Source: Mimachlamys varia
Lineage: Eukaryota; Mollusca; Bivalvia; Pectinida; Pectinidae
Direction: 5' to 3'
Length of the DNA: 64,000 nucleotides
NCBI GenBank assembly: GCA_947623455.1
Contig: OX392527.1
Location: 52,372,401-52,436,400 of the forward strand
Shown: positions 34,191 through 45,312 of the stretch, piece by piece
Layout: every line of letters starts with the position of its first letter
Position numbering within the stretch: the first letter of the stretch is position 1
Notes under the pieces: generated by a model
What the model saw: the letters and a program-made list of their open reading frames with translations, nothing else
Told to the model about the DNA's origin: nothing
The model's database searches: none
Program-made: the position numbers and the translations under genes

Positions 34191-35713
34191 GGTCGATGTG
34201 TATCAGAGAAGAACCTGGTACCTCCCAAGACCGAGACAGAATAACATAAAGAAAGAAGGGAAAGAAAAGTAGAAGAAAATAGTAAAACATACAAACCATT
34301 GTCAGAATATAGTGACCCACTATCCACTACACACGCACCTGCACATTTTCACCAACACAAATAACCCGTCAACTACACACGTGTACCAAACCGGAAGTTC
34401 CAGAGTGGAGCTAAAATAAGGTGACATCAGGAAAGCGGAAATCGTTAATCCGGAAAAAAAGGTTAACGTTGATCGTATCTAACATCCACACATGTACACC
34501 CCTATACTCACAGACAAAATATTTTGTTTGCTTTTGACATTAACAAAATAGATATATACCCATATTAGCTTTCTATAGTACTTGATAAACTTAACACAAC
34601 GTTATTAATGTTACCATAAGCAGCGATATCGTTATATATGTTTCAAAACAAACAAACAAAAGAAGAAAAATGTCTTGTTTGCTTTTCTCACATAAATCAA
34701 TCGATTCTCATAAACACATATGTACACACAATATTGTAACACTATTCTCATATTTGCATGCCCATGTACGTACACGTTTGTATATCCATTATGTATATAT
34801 ACGCACATTAAATAAAACACACACACACACATGTACGTGTATTGTAGTTCATTTGTTCGAAGATATACTTTTTATTTCTACGCGCACGTAAGCCTCATAT
34901 TACAACACATACATGTGACATGCATGTTTATCATGTGTATGTGAACGACCGTGTCTCGCTACCGTGCACGTGCATACCAGATACAGTACATGTATGTGTG
35001 AGTGAGTGTGCTCGCGCAGGCGCACATAAAACATAATACATGTAGTTCAATCACAACACAACATATACCTTATGACATTGTATGTATTATCTTAGATATA
35101 TATATTTCTGGTATTATATGACCCACATCAAAAGGTAATTTATATTACACGTTGTACTCTAAACATTTCCCTCCACAGATCTAGTACTAGGAATATCAGA
35201 AAGATTATAATGTTCACAATGTCAAAATACGTGCGTGCATGCGCTACTTGTAGTTAGATATGTATATCTACATGCATATACATGTAAGTACTATTACGGT
35301 GTGATATATATATCTAACATTTACAAGGTACACATATATGTAGATGTACAGTAACTGTATTATTTCACACATTTATAGTAGGGTTATTCCTATTACATAG
35401 AATAAAGTAAAATACACCAAACCAATATAAATACATAAAATGTTTTATGGAACATGATGATAAGCTGAGAATAAATAACTATTTTTTGTAGACCAAATAT
35501 CTATACGCACACTAATAAAATGATATCAATTAACTGCAATGTATTTAAATTGCCAAATGTGTCAATACGCTACAAGTCAGAAAAATCAACTTTGATAAAT
35601 GCATAGTCACGAACAACAAAAAATAAAATTGGGAAAAAAGTTATATTTCAGTTCCTGGTGTACATGCAGTACTCACGTATGATGAGTGTATCAGTCTTTA
35701 CCACTCACACTTA
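34191..35713 (-). other. Inter-ORF spacer of the second LINE
   Basis: 1523 bp with no long open frame. Rich in CATGTA, GTACAT and TATATA words and a short CA run near 34819. Its length matches the non-coding leader of the first LINE. Confidence 0.75.
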
Positions 35714-36496
35714 TTAATAAGCGAAATTCGCGTCATTGAGCAGGTACACACTGGTCAACATAGTGTCGTCCGAAATTCTTCGCTTTTTCCCGTTTTTTAT
35801 TTTAACAAAGAGTTTACCATCAATAGACCAGGAGTTCTCTACACACTCCAGCTCGTACGCGCGTTTTAAGATTTGCTGGTTTTCCTGGGTTAAGTCCTCG
35901 AATATATATATCTTCTTACCCTTCAGTTCTTTCCTGGCCTTCAACACTTCAAACTTTTTCATTCTACGAGTAAATTTGCAAATAGTAGAACGCGGACCAA
36001 GTCTGTGGGCGATGTCTATATCGGTAACTTTCACATCCACTTTGAGGTTATCCCTGAAAAATTTGGCACATTTCTCAACGCAGGCCTCAGCCGTTTCAGT
36101 GCGATCACTCTCTAGTCCGACAATCCGAACCGAATTTTTACGACCTTGTTGCTCCAATGCATTATCACGCCGTTTCAACCGAACTATTCTCTCTTCAGCT
36201 TTCTGTACACTTCTCTCTAATTGTCCCACTGTATCTCGTAATCTCTCGTTATCATTCTCAAGGTCAAACACTTTACCTTCAAGTCTCTCTATCATTTCCA
36301 TGTTTTCTTGTCTTATTTCTTCTCTCAGTTTGTTCATGTGAAAGATCATGTCATCTTTTGTCATGAGAGTTAATAGTACCTGGTTAATCTGATCGAGTTT
36401 CTCATCGGTACTGTCCAAGTTACTTGCTGACACTTCACTTGCTCTACGATCAGCTTTCGCTTTATTACTGGTACTAGTGTTCCTGGTGGGCGGCAT
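35714..36496 (-). CDS. LINE ORF1 protein: coiled coil plus RRM-like RNA-binding protein (260 aa)
   Basis: This protein is expected to coat the element RNA and act as a nucleic-acid chaperone in the retrotransposition particle. From the Met at 36496 (MPPTRNTSTSN) there is a basic Ser/Thr-rich N-terminus, then a heptad-rich coiled coil of ~95 residues (KLREEIRQENMEMIERLEG to about VRLKRRDN), then RKNSVRIVGL, which opens an RRM-like domain with FFRDNLKV and IDIAHRLG. The C-terminal part has LKARKELKGKKIYIFEDLT, typical of L1/Tx1-clade ORF1. An upstream in-frame Met at 36553 would add 19 hydrophobic residues with no counterpart in the family, so I prefer 36496. The opposite strand carries a 201-codon frame that is only its shadow. 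Confidence 0.88.
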   Translation of the reverse strand: MPPTRNTSTSNKAKADRRASEVSASNLDSTDEKLDQINQVLLTLMTKDDMIFHMNKLREEIRQENMEMIERLEGKVFDLENDNERLRDTVGQLERSVQKAEERIVRLKRRDNALEQQGRKNSVRIVGLESDRTETAEACVEKCAKFFRDNLKVDVKVTDIDIAHRLGPRSTICKFTRRMKKFEVLKARKELKGKKIYIFEDLTQENQQILKRAYELECVENSWSIDGKLFVKIKNGKKRRISDDTMLTSVYLLNDANFAY

Positions 36497-36881
36497 TTTC
36501 AAAATAATATTCAGTCCAAATAGTAAATTATAAGACGAGTACAGTGTCAACAACGAAATCGGGCAACACGTACCTGTACGTATATATTACATATACATGT
36601 AGCTCCACAGGAACAGGTGCGCGCGTGGACAGTGTTCACTATGGCGGTCACTGAAGCATGACAAACTTCTCACCCATATCACAAGAGATAATTTCAAAAA
36701 TCTCGAAAAACAGTCACTTTTTCCAAAATCCAATCAGTTATGAATGTTCCATATTGTCTCATAGCTGTGCTTCGTCAAAATTATTCCAAATGACTCTGTC
36801 TTATTGGGCAAAAAGAGACATTTTGTAGAGACAGAAATACACCACAACTTCACGCTTTCTCAGTGACCACGTGACCCCGTC
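36497..36881 (-). promoter_or_regulatory. 5' UTR / presumed internal promoter of the second LINE
   Basis: 385 bp between the target-site duplication and the ORF1 start. The element begins (minus strand) GGGACGGGGTCACGTGG, and a CACGTG E-box lies 8-14 bp from the end. LINEs usually carry an internal polymerase II promoter here. No direct promoter evidence is visible, so the role is inferred. Confidence 0.5.
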
Positions 36882-36897
36882 CCTCCTAAAACATTTT
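36882..36897 (+). repeat. Target-site duplication (right) of the second LINE
   Basis: CCTCCTAAAACATTTT, 16 of 16 identical to 29424-29439. Confidence 0.92.
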
Positions 36898-37121
36898 GTC
36901 TATTACAACATTTTGTTTCCCCCTAGTACACCACCATACCTTATACAAAACCTGAAAGAACGTCTTCGACCTCTTATTAATTATGAGAGTTTTATTTTTC
37001 AAGAATGTATATATGGTTATGAACTACCTTGGACTTAGCTAGCTTATACTTTGTGAAAAATAGAACAAAAGTTAAGATGAAATATACAGTATGAATGGTT
37101 GAGGAATGATTCCTGGTTGAC

Positions 37122-38010
37122 AATACTTTTGTTGAGTTTGGAGGAAAGCTTTTCCAGCTAATTGTAGGCATTTCTATTGGAACAAACTGTTCGCCAATTG
37201 GCTGACTGGTTTTGTTTTCATTCGAGGCTCAATTTGTGGATGAACTAATCAGGACAGGTGATACAAACCTTGTCGAATCTTTTAATTTCACTTTCAGATA
37301 TATTGACGATATGCTGCCTATAAATACATGTAAGAAGATGTGTGTGCAACAAGTAGATCGTAACACTATATACATGTACTGTTCTAAACTGGGAATAACG
37401 GAAAAGACAGACTCTTCTATAGCAGCTGTTTACCTCGATCTCTAATTAAACATTAATGAATATTGACAGCTTACTACTAAAAATAAGTTATCAGATAAAC
37501 GTGATCATATCAATTGTCCTATTGCAGTTTAGCCGTTGTTATGCAGCATATAAGTGCGTTACGCATCTTTCTATGGCTTGCTCGAAATATAGTGATTTTC
37601 GTGAAAGATCCACAGGGATTGGAAAGATGAAGGTATATAAGGACTATGAGCAAGTTTTATGGTCGCCATCAATGTCTCGTTGAGTTTATTTTATATCCTT
37701 GTATAATATGAAGATGGGCGTTTTTGAGTATGCTCATACGTGTGTTTACTTCTTGTGATTGACAATGATGATTTGGTTTTGACTGAGAGGAATTGATGTT
37801 TTTTGGATATGACCATGATTTACATGGCGGGTGTCGTCGATGAAGCAGAATATGCTTACTCTTTCCGAAATACCTGGTCTTAATCTTTTGAACTTTTACA
37901 ATGGTACCAATGTAAATATTTCTTTTGTTCATGTTTTGTCCCTATTTACTTGATTTCGAGTTCGGATTATGGTTTTGTTGTCGCTTCGGTATTCTCTGGT
38001 TTTTTAATGA
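37122..38010 (+). pseudogene. Most complete relic of the YIDD reverse-transcriptase element family
   Basis: The frame starting at 37122 reads FGGKLFQLIVGISIGTNCSP (motif B-like), then an in-frame TGA at ~37203. From 37212 follow QFVDELIRTGDTNLVESFN and RYIDDMLPIN (YIDD polymerase motif C), ending in the YLDL block at 37445. Past the stop, SDKRDHIN (about 37490) and ACSKYSDFRE (about 37580) mark the next conserved blocks in other frames. The ~200 bp 3' tail runs to 38010. Several stops and shifts make it inactive. The block order is that of a class of animal RT-only elements (possibly Penelope-like), but I cannot place it with confidence. Confidence 0.75.
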
Positions 38011-38094
38011 CCCTGCATAGCAATAGCAAGACTATATTATATTGTAAATAGCAGAATTACCTATAACGATATCGACACAAATTACAAACACATA

Positions 38095-38210
38095 CTTTGA
38101 ACAAGTTACCAACACAAACACTACACAAGTTCCATGTACCGACACAAACACACAAAAAGTTTCCAACACAAACACACAACAATCTAACGACACAAATATG
38201 AACATTTTAC
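38095..38210 (+). repeat. Degenerate repeat of CGACACAAACACACAA type
   Basis: Four imperfect units of about 25-33 bp around ACC(A/G)ACACAAACAC. Confidence 0.5.
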
Positions 38211-38311
38211 CGGCACATATCGAAATGATTGCATGTGTGGTATGTTTATTGATAGCACATTATAGTTAATATATAAAATTGAAAACTCATATCGCTAGTA
38301 TATATTATAAC

Positions 38312-38521
38312 ACTCTTTCATGACAAGGGGTGTAAGAAAGGGAAATTCCACCCGAGGGTTTTCAAATTAGGTACAACCCTAGGCTTTAGTGTAAGATAGA
38401 GGAATGCCCCCGAGGGCGTTTTCAAATTAGGTAAAACCCGAGGCTTTCCCAAGGGTTTTGCAAAATTTGAAAATCCCGAGGGTGGAATTTCCCTATCTAA
38501 CACCTTTGGCCACGAAAGAGT
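38312..38521. repeat. 210-bp foldback element with ~55-bp arms and internal duplication
   Basis: The left arm (ACTCTTTCATGACAAGG.. to GGGAAATTCCACCCGAGGG) pairs with the right arm (CCGAGGGTGGAATTTCCC.. to ..GAAAGAGT) with few mismatches. Inside, GAGGG(CG)TTTTCAAATTAGGTA followed by AAACCC/CAACCC..AGGCTTT occurs twice as a direct repeat of about 60 bp. Confidence 0.75.
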
Positions 38522-40640
38522 ATTTTGTCGCTCATTTCTACTACCTGAATAAGCTAAAAAAAACTTGAAAATACTTTTGACTGGCCACCATTTTGAAAAT
38601 ACATAAATTATCAACATGTTCCTAGATTTTTTTTATGAAAACAAATGATACAGCGAGATTAAGCATGCTCCATATTTGCAAACATAGTTTTTATAGAAAA
38701 AAAATGCGGTTTTTTAATGTACATGGTTAAAATATCGTGGAAGGTTTTAATTTTATAACGTCATCGTTTTTCTCTTTTCGGCATCAGATTTTACCGAACT
38801 CACGCCGTGGCTGTATTGCATGGGTAGCTGTGTAATATAACCACAGCAATCATAGGTGTTTTTCCCAGACAGACCATTGTTACACATCTAGAAATAAGAG
38901 AAATATAAATATGTACTATCGATGATGCTGTCTGTATAAGCTGAGAGCTAGGTCACTCAGTAACAAAGTATATGAAAGAAGAAAGTAATCTATATTTGTC
39001 AGTTATGTTGCACTGACTAAAACCGTTAATAATTTCAGTGCGGGAACTTCGGTATCTCCACGTTATGTATGACAGTAGATACTGTCATTCGGAACGTCTC
39101 TGAACTCGGGCTGTACCGCAATGTAACTGGGAGAGTCAGCAAATGACACGTTGGATATCAGAAAACAGATAGACACTACACACCGTGTTAATCTCACATC
39201 ATTTGATTAAGTGACAACAAATTTGCCTGTCACTCTTGAAGCCCTTATTTCATAAACAAAATTTCCCTGCAATTACTCGATCCTTCTGTCGGGTTGTGTT
39301 TACAGGGATGTATGGCCGCCCTGATGAAATCTATGAATGATCACGCATTCAGAGCATTGTTCTCTTTTTGCACCAATACTAATTTTGTTCTGCCAACTAG
39401 AAACAAAAAAAAGATCACATAAAAAGTATGTGTGCACAATTCATTACTAAGATAATGTTCGTGTATACCCGAAGTACTTTAAGAAAAGTTTCTGTTTTAC
39501 TTTAGAATAGAATACTGTCCTCGGGGTTATAAGTCGGTGAACCCACATGGTAGGCCTGATAGGGCGAACTGATCGTTGCGACTCCGAGACAGACCATTCC
39601 AGACCCGTTACTGCTCAATCAACAGAGATGAGAGGGCCTGGATAGCAAGCTGTCAATCAATGTTGTGTTTCAATTGCCACCGCTCTTCATCAGATGCCGA
39701 TTACATGTCAGTAGACTAACCTGTACTCGAATCATTTCCCGCGGTTTATACTGAACCTTCGATAGCCTCTGTCCATATCTGGCCTGTATCCCAAAGTCGT
39801 GTAAACACTTTTAACCGTCCTGACAACCTGAGACATGATAAAGGTCCTTTATCGGGATTAACCGCCGACTGTTCCTGGATAGTCAATGAAATATAAAAAC
39901 AACATTATGTGGCTTTAAGTACACACTACCTTTACCGAATACGGTTTTCATGGTAACTTCATAGATCGTTTACTTCCCCTTGTGAGGTTAATTCTGTTTT
40001 TACAGTATTTTTATTGCTAATAAAAGTTTAGAATTTCGGAGGTATGTTTTAATGTAGAATACTTCTCATTATCGACTGAGTTTAATAATATAGCAACATG
40101 TTTTATGGGACTTTAATTTAGTTTACGAGACAGGGGTAAGGCGGGATTGAAGAGTGGCGGCTACGTACATATGTCTACAACGGTGGGGTTGGGGATTGTC
40201 CTGGCCTTGACCTTTCATGAAAATATAGGTAAACGCTCAGTTTTACTTCAACTTAAACCGTACAAATATGATAAAAATAATAATAACATTTTACAACATT
40301 TATGAAGCACTCTATTAATTTTTGAAATTACTTCACAGTGTATTGAAAACGTATTATTTTAAATAATAGGATAAGAAAAATGTACAGTATATTTAATCAT
40401 TGAATTTGGGTCAGATTAGGACGTCATGGATATTTGTCTGGGAGCCAGATCGCCTTCATATTGACAATAAATACCAAGTACGGCAGACGTTCCATGATCG
40501 CATTTTTATGTAATTCGTTATCAGGTCATTTTTCAAAGCGTTTTAAGCGTTGGCGTAACATCAGTCAACATCCCGCAAAATGACGTCATCTAACTGTCTG
40601 ATGGCCTGAACTGCATTTATTTAAAACGAGTAACTTATAC

Positions 40641-40661
40641 ATAACCGGCCAAGCCGGTTAT
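40641..40661. other. Perfect 9-bp-stem palindrome
   Basis: ATAACCGGC CAA GCCGGTTAT. No poly-T or neighbouring gene gives it an obvious role. Confidence 0.6.
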
Positions 40662-40849
40662 TGAATTTACCCGTTTTCCATTGTAGTTATCCCCCGATAA
40701 CCTAGAAAGTTTATCCTTATCTTTACAGTATCTTTCTGTGAAATGTTCGTAACTATTTTGTTTATTATAGTCAAATCTTCGGACACAGATTTCATTTCAA
40801 AACTAATAAACGTGGGAATGTTTCAATAAATGTGACAGCATGAAATTTG

Positions 40850-40950
40850 CAAGCTCCGCCTACGTTAATTGTTGGTGACGTCACAGAATTGTGTTTCAAA
40901 CTGTAGGATTTTCATAGCTCCGCCCACATGAATTGTTGTCGACGTCATAG
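40850..40950 (+). repeat. ~65-bp tandem duplication with TGACGTCA motif
   Basis: AGCTCCGCC(T/C)AC.T.AATTGTTG.(T/C)GACGTCA(C/T)AGAA occurs at ~40853 and ~40917. The first copy has a perfect CRE palindrome (TGACGTCA, 40876-40883); the second has CGACGTCA. Confidence 0.65.
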
Positions 40951-41467
40951 AAATTTGTCACGTGTTTGACTACAGTTATGCAGTGATAATGATAGTCTGT
41001 TGAGTAATGGTTATCGAGTGAATGTCAGTGTAGACTGTAAATATTTAAGAAATGAATGTTTTAGCAAAAGTTATTGTTAGCAATAACAATTTGTGTTATA
41101 TATAGGACTGTAACAACATTTGCTAAACGTTTATTACTTATATTAAGTACTGTCAGCACATGATAATATCTAGGGAGGCTATTGGATATCAACCATGTTC
41201 TATTTGGTATAGTTATATGCCTTCCTCTTAGCAACGAGAACTATACCTGACAGGGAGCACGATGCCCTTTTTCGGCCGCGGGAAAAGAAGCGTGAAGTAA
41301 AAAGTGGCGTGACATCGTAGGGGGCGATGCAAAGTCTTCCGTTTCATGGCTGTTGTTTGTCAAAATGGCACGTTTCGCAATAGAAGATGCTGGTATTTCC
41401 ACAAAGATCAAGCAACATTTATGTTGTGTTTTATTTCCAAATGACAGTCATGTGATGTACTAAATCT

Positions 41468-41616
41468 ATTATGTCCCTTCCCCTCGGGAACAGTTCTCTT
41501 ATAGTGTTGTCTGGGGAGGTATAGGGCCCTTGCCGTGCCCTCGCCTGACGGTTCGGGCCCTATACCTCCCCAGCCAACACTATAAGAGAACTGTTCCCGC
41601 GGGGAAGGGACATAAT
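41468..41616. mobile_element. 149-bp near-perfect foldback MITE
   Basis: The left arm from ATTATGTCCCTTCCCCTCGG to GGTATAGGGCCC pairs with the right arm GGGCCCTATACC to CCGCGGGGAAGGGACATAAT over about 60 bp with two mismatches. Only ~28 bp lie between the arms. The high arm identity suggests a young insertion or recent gene conversion. A decayed relative lies at 52027-52156. Confidence 0.85.
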
Positions 41617-42846
41617 TGATTATTATATTTTGATAGAAAGAATAGTGCGTTGGAAGCCATCATAATACATTGTATACAGGTATATATAAAAATATGTCTA
41701 TCGTCTCGCATCGCATGACATTTACAGCTACCGCATGTTATTGTAATATTTCTCTTTAACACTCCCCAACAAACTGTTATAAATGCCATTGGCGGTTTAT
41801 CAGCTACTAAATGATCAGAATAAGAGCGGTTTATCAGCTAATATTCAAAATAGGTCTAAAGCTATCATCACGTGGTGTAATCATTTTAGTGTTTACACAT
41901 AAACGGGACGTTGATATTCGCGTGATATATGGACATGAATTATTTATAATTTCACTATAAAACTCTATATTTTGATTTTGATTGGACAGCAAAATAATTA
42001 TTTGATTTGCTTGAAACGACTTTTTAATGAAGACATGGCTTTTTCCCCTTACCCTTACCCGTAATTAACGGTTTGACGTGGAAGGTATAACGGAAGATAA
42101 CTCTCACGAAAAAGGCTTACGAACATGCGAGTTGTAACGGTGACGTAAACTGATTTTAGGTGCAAACAACTCTGCAACTATGTGTATATACATGTATCTA
42201 CAAACAAGGGGCACAGATCTAAAGGGAATGTATCGCTCACCAGAATATAATTGTACAAAAACATGATAGACAAAGTGGTACAGCAGTCTCTTCTCTCTTC
42301 TCGAACATTGTCCTGACATACATCGTGCCCGCCCCTGGGGCCCCAGGGGGAACAGAGTCACAGCTTATACAACATTGAAATCACATCACCCAAGAATGCT
42401 TCAGACCAAATTTGAACAATATCCTGTCATTCCTTCTTGAAAAGAATTTACTATGTTTCCCCTATTTGGCCTCGCCCCTCTGATCCCCGGGGGTAAGACA
42501 CACCGTTTATACAAAATTAGTTTTCCTTCACATTTCGGATAGGTTAGCTAAAACACACCCATTCATGTAATCACTCCAAGGAAATATGTTTACAGTTTGT
42601 TTAATATACATATTTTTACTTATAAGGTGGGTGTTGAATAACAATGTTTATACATGTACCACACGTGGTATAATCTCTAAACGCATGTTGATTGGCTGAC
42701 ATGGTGAACTTTGACCGGAACAACGTCATTGCTGATTGTTGACGACTTCATCATTTGTCGGGCAAATACGATCCGATATGTTTTCGCCCATGTTGTCCGC
42801 TGTTATACTGCTGTTTTTCGACTGAAATTGTGATAGAAACAGATTC
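41617..42846. other. Non-coding stretch
   Basis: No gene is recognised. A GGTTTATCAGCTA direct repeat near 41793 and 41827 is the only local pattern noted. Confidence 0.5.
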
Positions 42847-42976
42847 CACGACTTGTGGTTGTTGGATATGGTATTTATTTCACTCTTGTTAGTTCATTTT
42901 CAAAAGTTACAAAAGCCAATTGAAATATAGCTAACTCGAGTGAAATGGATACCATATCCAACAACCACTCGTCGTG
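42847..42976. repeat. 130-bp foldback element
   Basis: CACGACTTGTGGTTGTTGG at 42847 extends as a ~39-bp arm that pairs with the arm ending CCAACAACCACTCGTCGTG at 42976, with about four mismatches. No coding content. Confidence 0.75.
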
Positions 42977-43170
42977 TAACCTCTATATATGCACCAGAAC
43001 AACATTCTGAAATAAACATCACGCGATGGATTGTGATGAAGTTATGGATTCCCTACCCAATTGTTTTCCTTTTCCACAGAAATATTGGTCGAATTTCTGA
43101 AAACACTGGATGGGGATGTAAATTTTAAAGAATATTCCATCCAAGGTTTCCTGAAAATTGTGTGCAATAG

Positions 43171-43356
43171 ATATCTAAATTTAATGTTATTGAAATGGTC
43201 ACATTGCATAAATATGAGTTTTTTCTAAAGTCTTCTCGCGATGGTGAGCTTAGAGATATCGATGATATTGCGTCGCCGATATCACAAGACTGTGTACTTG
43301 TATCAGTAACGCCAGATGGACATTTGTTAGCTTTCGATTCCATTTATTGTACATAG
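43171..43356 (+). CDS. Possible terminal exon of an unrecognised gene
   Basis: An open stretch of 61 codons follows a splice-acceptor-like TGTGTGCAATAG and ends in TAG at 43354-43356. It reads with plausible protein composition (FLKSSRDGELRDIDDIASPI, then VLVSVTPDGHLLAFDS). The VTPDGHLL segment resembles beta-propeller/NHL repeats, but the match is too short to name a family. No upstream exon was found. It could be chance or a relic. Confidence 0.2.
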   Translation: MSKFNVIEMVTLHKYEFFLKSSRDGELRDIDDIASPISQDCVLVSVTPDGHLLAFDSIYCT

Positions 43357-44959
43357 TGGTTTTCTGATCACGAGTTCCTTTTTTGTTTCTGCCAAAAACA
43401 CTAAGCCTCTATACAAAATAATCCCGAATACTTTTAATGCTAATCCCAGATATGACCACACTGTCGAAAAAAAACTGGATTAATGATTAAAATGTTTGAT
43501 ATCGAATTGACGGCGTTAGTTTTATTGGCCATGCTGGTTTTATCATCAGTGGATCTGTGAGAGTTCCTGTTGCTCTAGCTATTTTGCAGATTTTTGTTCA
43601 GCATAGACATATATCACGTGGCAACGGCAAGACTTTTTGTTATTCCAATATTCGTGTTGCTTTGTGTTAGCAACAGGAATGAAGGGGCGGGGATTAGGGT
43701 TGCGGCAAGGTAAGTTGGGATGGGGCATTGGGATGCTATATACCGAGTACTGACTTTAACCAGCGTTTTGTGACATTCGAACATACTGTACGCCTGATAT
43801 CAGTATTTGATTTGCTATGACTAAGCAACAATGAAACATGCCATTACTCATCAAACATATGTATATTGTACACACAAGACTCAACTGATTAGCTTTAAGG
43901 AAAAGTTTCCTTAAACACAGTATTTCAAAATTTTAAAAAATAATGTATAGATTTTGAATTCAGAAATTAAATATCGCTTGCGCACCCAAACAGTACACAT
44001 TTTCCCTCGTTGATAGACCGCATTGCGGATACATCGAAACATTTGCATGTTGATTTAACAATTGACACTTTTCTATTAGAATTTTGTACTGGGAACGTGG
44101 CATTGAATAGCAATTTCAACTCACCCTAAAACATTAAAAAAAATAATACAAGTTCAAAAATTACTTGTCGAATAAGGAGTTACGTCATCATCATCATCCT
44201 CCGTCGGGTGACAAAAAGGAGGCAATTCCATGATGTTAGATTGGTACTCTGTTGTATATCGCTAACGTTGTTTGACTATGAGAAGGTATACCAGGGAAGG
44301 GAATGCAGAGTGATTTCTGTCTGTGCGTCTAGACTCTCGAACACTTGGGAATATCATTATCAGGGTCTTAATTTAATCAGAGAAATAAATGCAAGGGAAT
44401 TTCTGTCAGTTATTAAAATAATCGATTGAAATCAAATCACTGTGTTTATAACAAAACAATGCAATCAAAACAAGCTAAAAACGGAGAAAACTTTATGATA
44501 AATCTGTACTCAGATGTAACGTTAATTTTCTTCGGAGAGAAGACGCACGTTACAGTGAAAAGATATTTCCATAAACAGAAATATAATCTGATTTAAAATA
44601 ACAGAAAATTTGGTGTAAAATTTAACACTTCCATAATTTACTTACATATTTATGAAATGAGCTTGGAGTGAGGAGAAGACCTTCCCCTCCTCCCATCCGC
44701 GACCCAATCACACGTGATATATCAATTAATTTAAAGGGATATGTATTCTATTTTGTAACCTTGCGACATACAATTTGTATTGGAAAAATGAACTTGTTAT
44801 CAACATTCGTGCAACATCCGTCAACACGTTAGTGAAACAAGGAACTTCCGGTTTGGAATATTTCTTGTTTGTTTCTTTACAGATTTTGCCCATAGTTGAG
44901 CGTTTGCCCTCGCACGAGAAATTCCAGAGTCTCAATTAATAGTGGTTACTTCATATATA
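43357..44959. other. Non-coding stretch
   Basis: No gene is recognised. A (CAT)n-like short run is present near 44186. Confidence 0.5.
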
Positions 44960-45312
44960 TCTCTCTTGGCAATCAGCATTTTAGGAGTGGAACATATGCT
45001 CATGTGAAGAAGGTTATGGGTTCTGTGCCCAAGCCGAGTCATACCAGAGTCTTTATACCAACAGTAGTAATCACGCCTTGCTTGACGCTCAGCATTTCGG
45101 GAGTGGATAACGTGAGCAGATTTGGTGTTCTGCTGGGGGACATAGGTAGTATACTTTAAAAGTTCCGGACTAATGCAAGAAGGCTTACACAAGCATACCA
45201 CAACCTCCCAAATACACACGCTTTCAACACACATACCAACATCGTATACCTGGAGGCCGTCCTTAAATGACACTGGCTGTTAAAAGGACGTAAAAACAAT
45301 CAACCAATCAAT
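44960..45312 (+). repeat. Inverse copy of the 9.55-9.96 kb dispersed repeat
   Basis: Shares GGCTTACACAAGCATACCACA, the CCCCCAGCAGAAC block (inverted) and the tail GGCCGTCCTTAAATGA..CTGGCTGTTAA..GGACGTAAAAACAAT with 9.55-9.96 kb in opposite orientation. The tail also matches 54.9 kb. The segments AGCATTTTAGGAGTGGA (near 44977) and AGCATTTCGGGAGTGGA (near 45090) form an internal duplication of about 110 bp. Confidence 0.65.

Larger units (their letters stand above)
29440..36881 (-). mobile_element. Full-length L1/Tx1-like LINE with intact ORF1 and ORF2
   Basis: A 7.44 kb element on the minus strand between perfect 16-bp target-site duplications. In order: 5' UTR (36881-36497), ORF1 (36496-35714), a 1.5 kb inter-ORF spacer, ORF2 (34190-30477), a 3' UTR with CA/CATA microsatellite, an AATAAA signal (29459-29454), and a short A tail (T10 at 29436-29445 on the plus strand). 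Both frames are open end to end, and no internal stop or frameshift is visible. This is the structure expected of a retrotransposition-competent copy. Confidence 0.93.
38522..41467. other. Non-coding stretch
   Basis: No gene is recognised. It contains a perfect short hairpin (ATAACCGGC-CAA-GCCGGTTAT, 40641-40661) and a tandem duplication at 40850-40950 that carries CRE-like motifs. Confidence 0.5.

Noticed and set aside
35736..36341. 201-codon plus-strand frame
   Set aside because: It is the antisense shadow of the LINE ORF1 at 35714-36496, which has clear coiled-coil and RRM-like content.
40641..40661. Intrinsic terminator
   Set aside because: A perfect palindrome, but no T-run follows, and bacterial-type terminators are not expected here.
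42040..42062. Interstitial telomere repeat (CCCTTACCCTTACCC)
   Set aside because: Only two to three units, too short to separate from chance.
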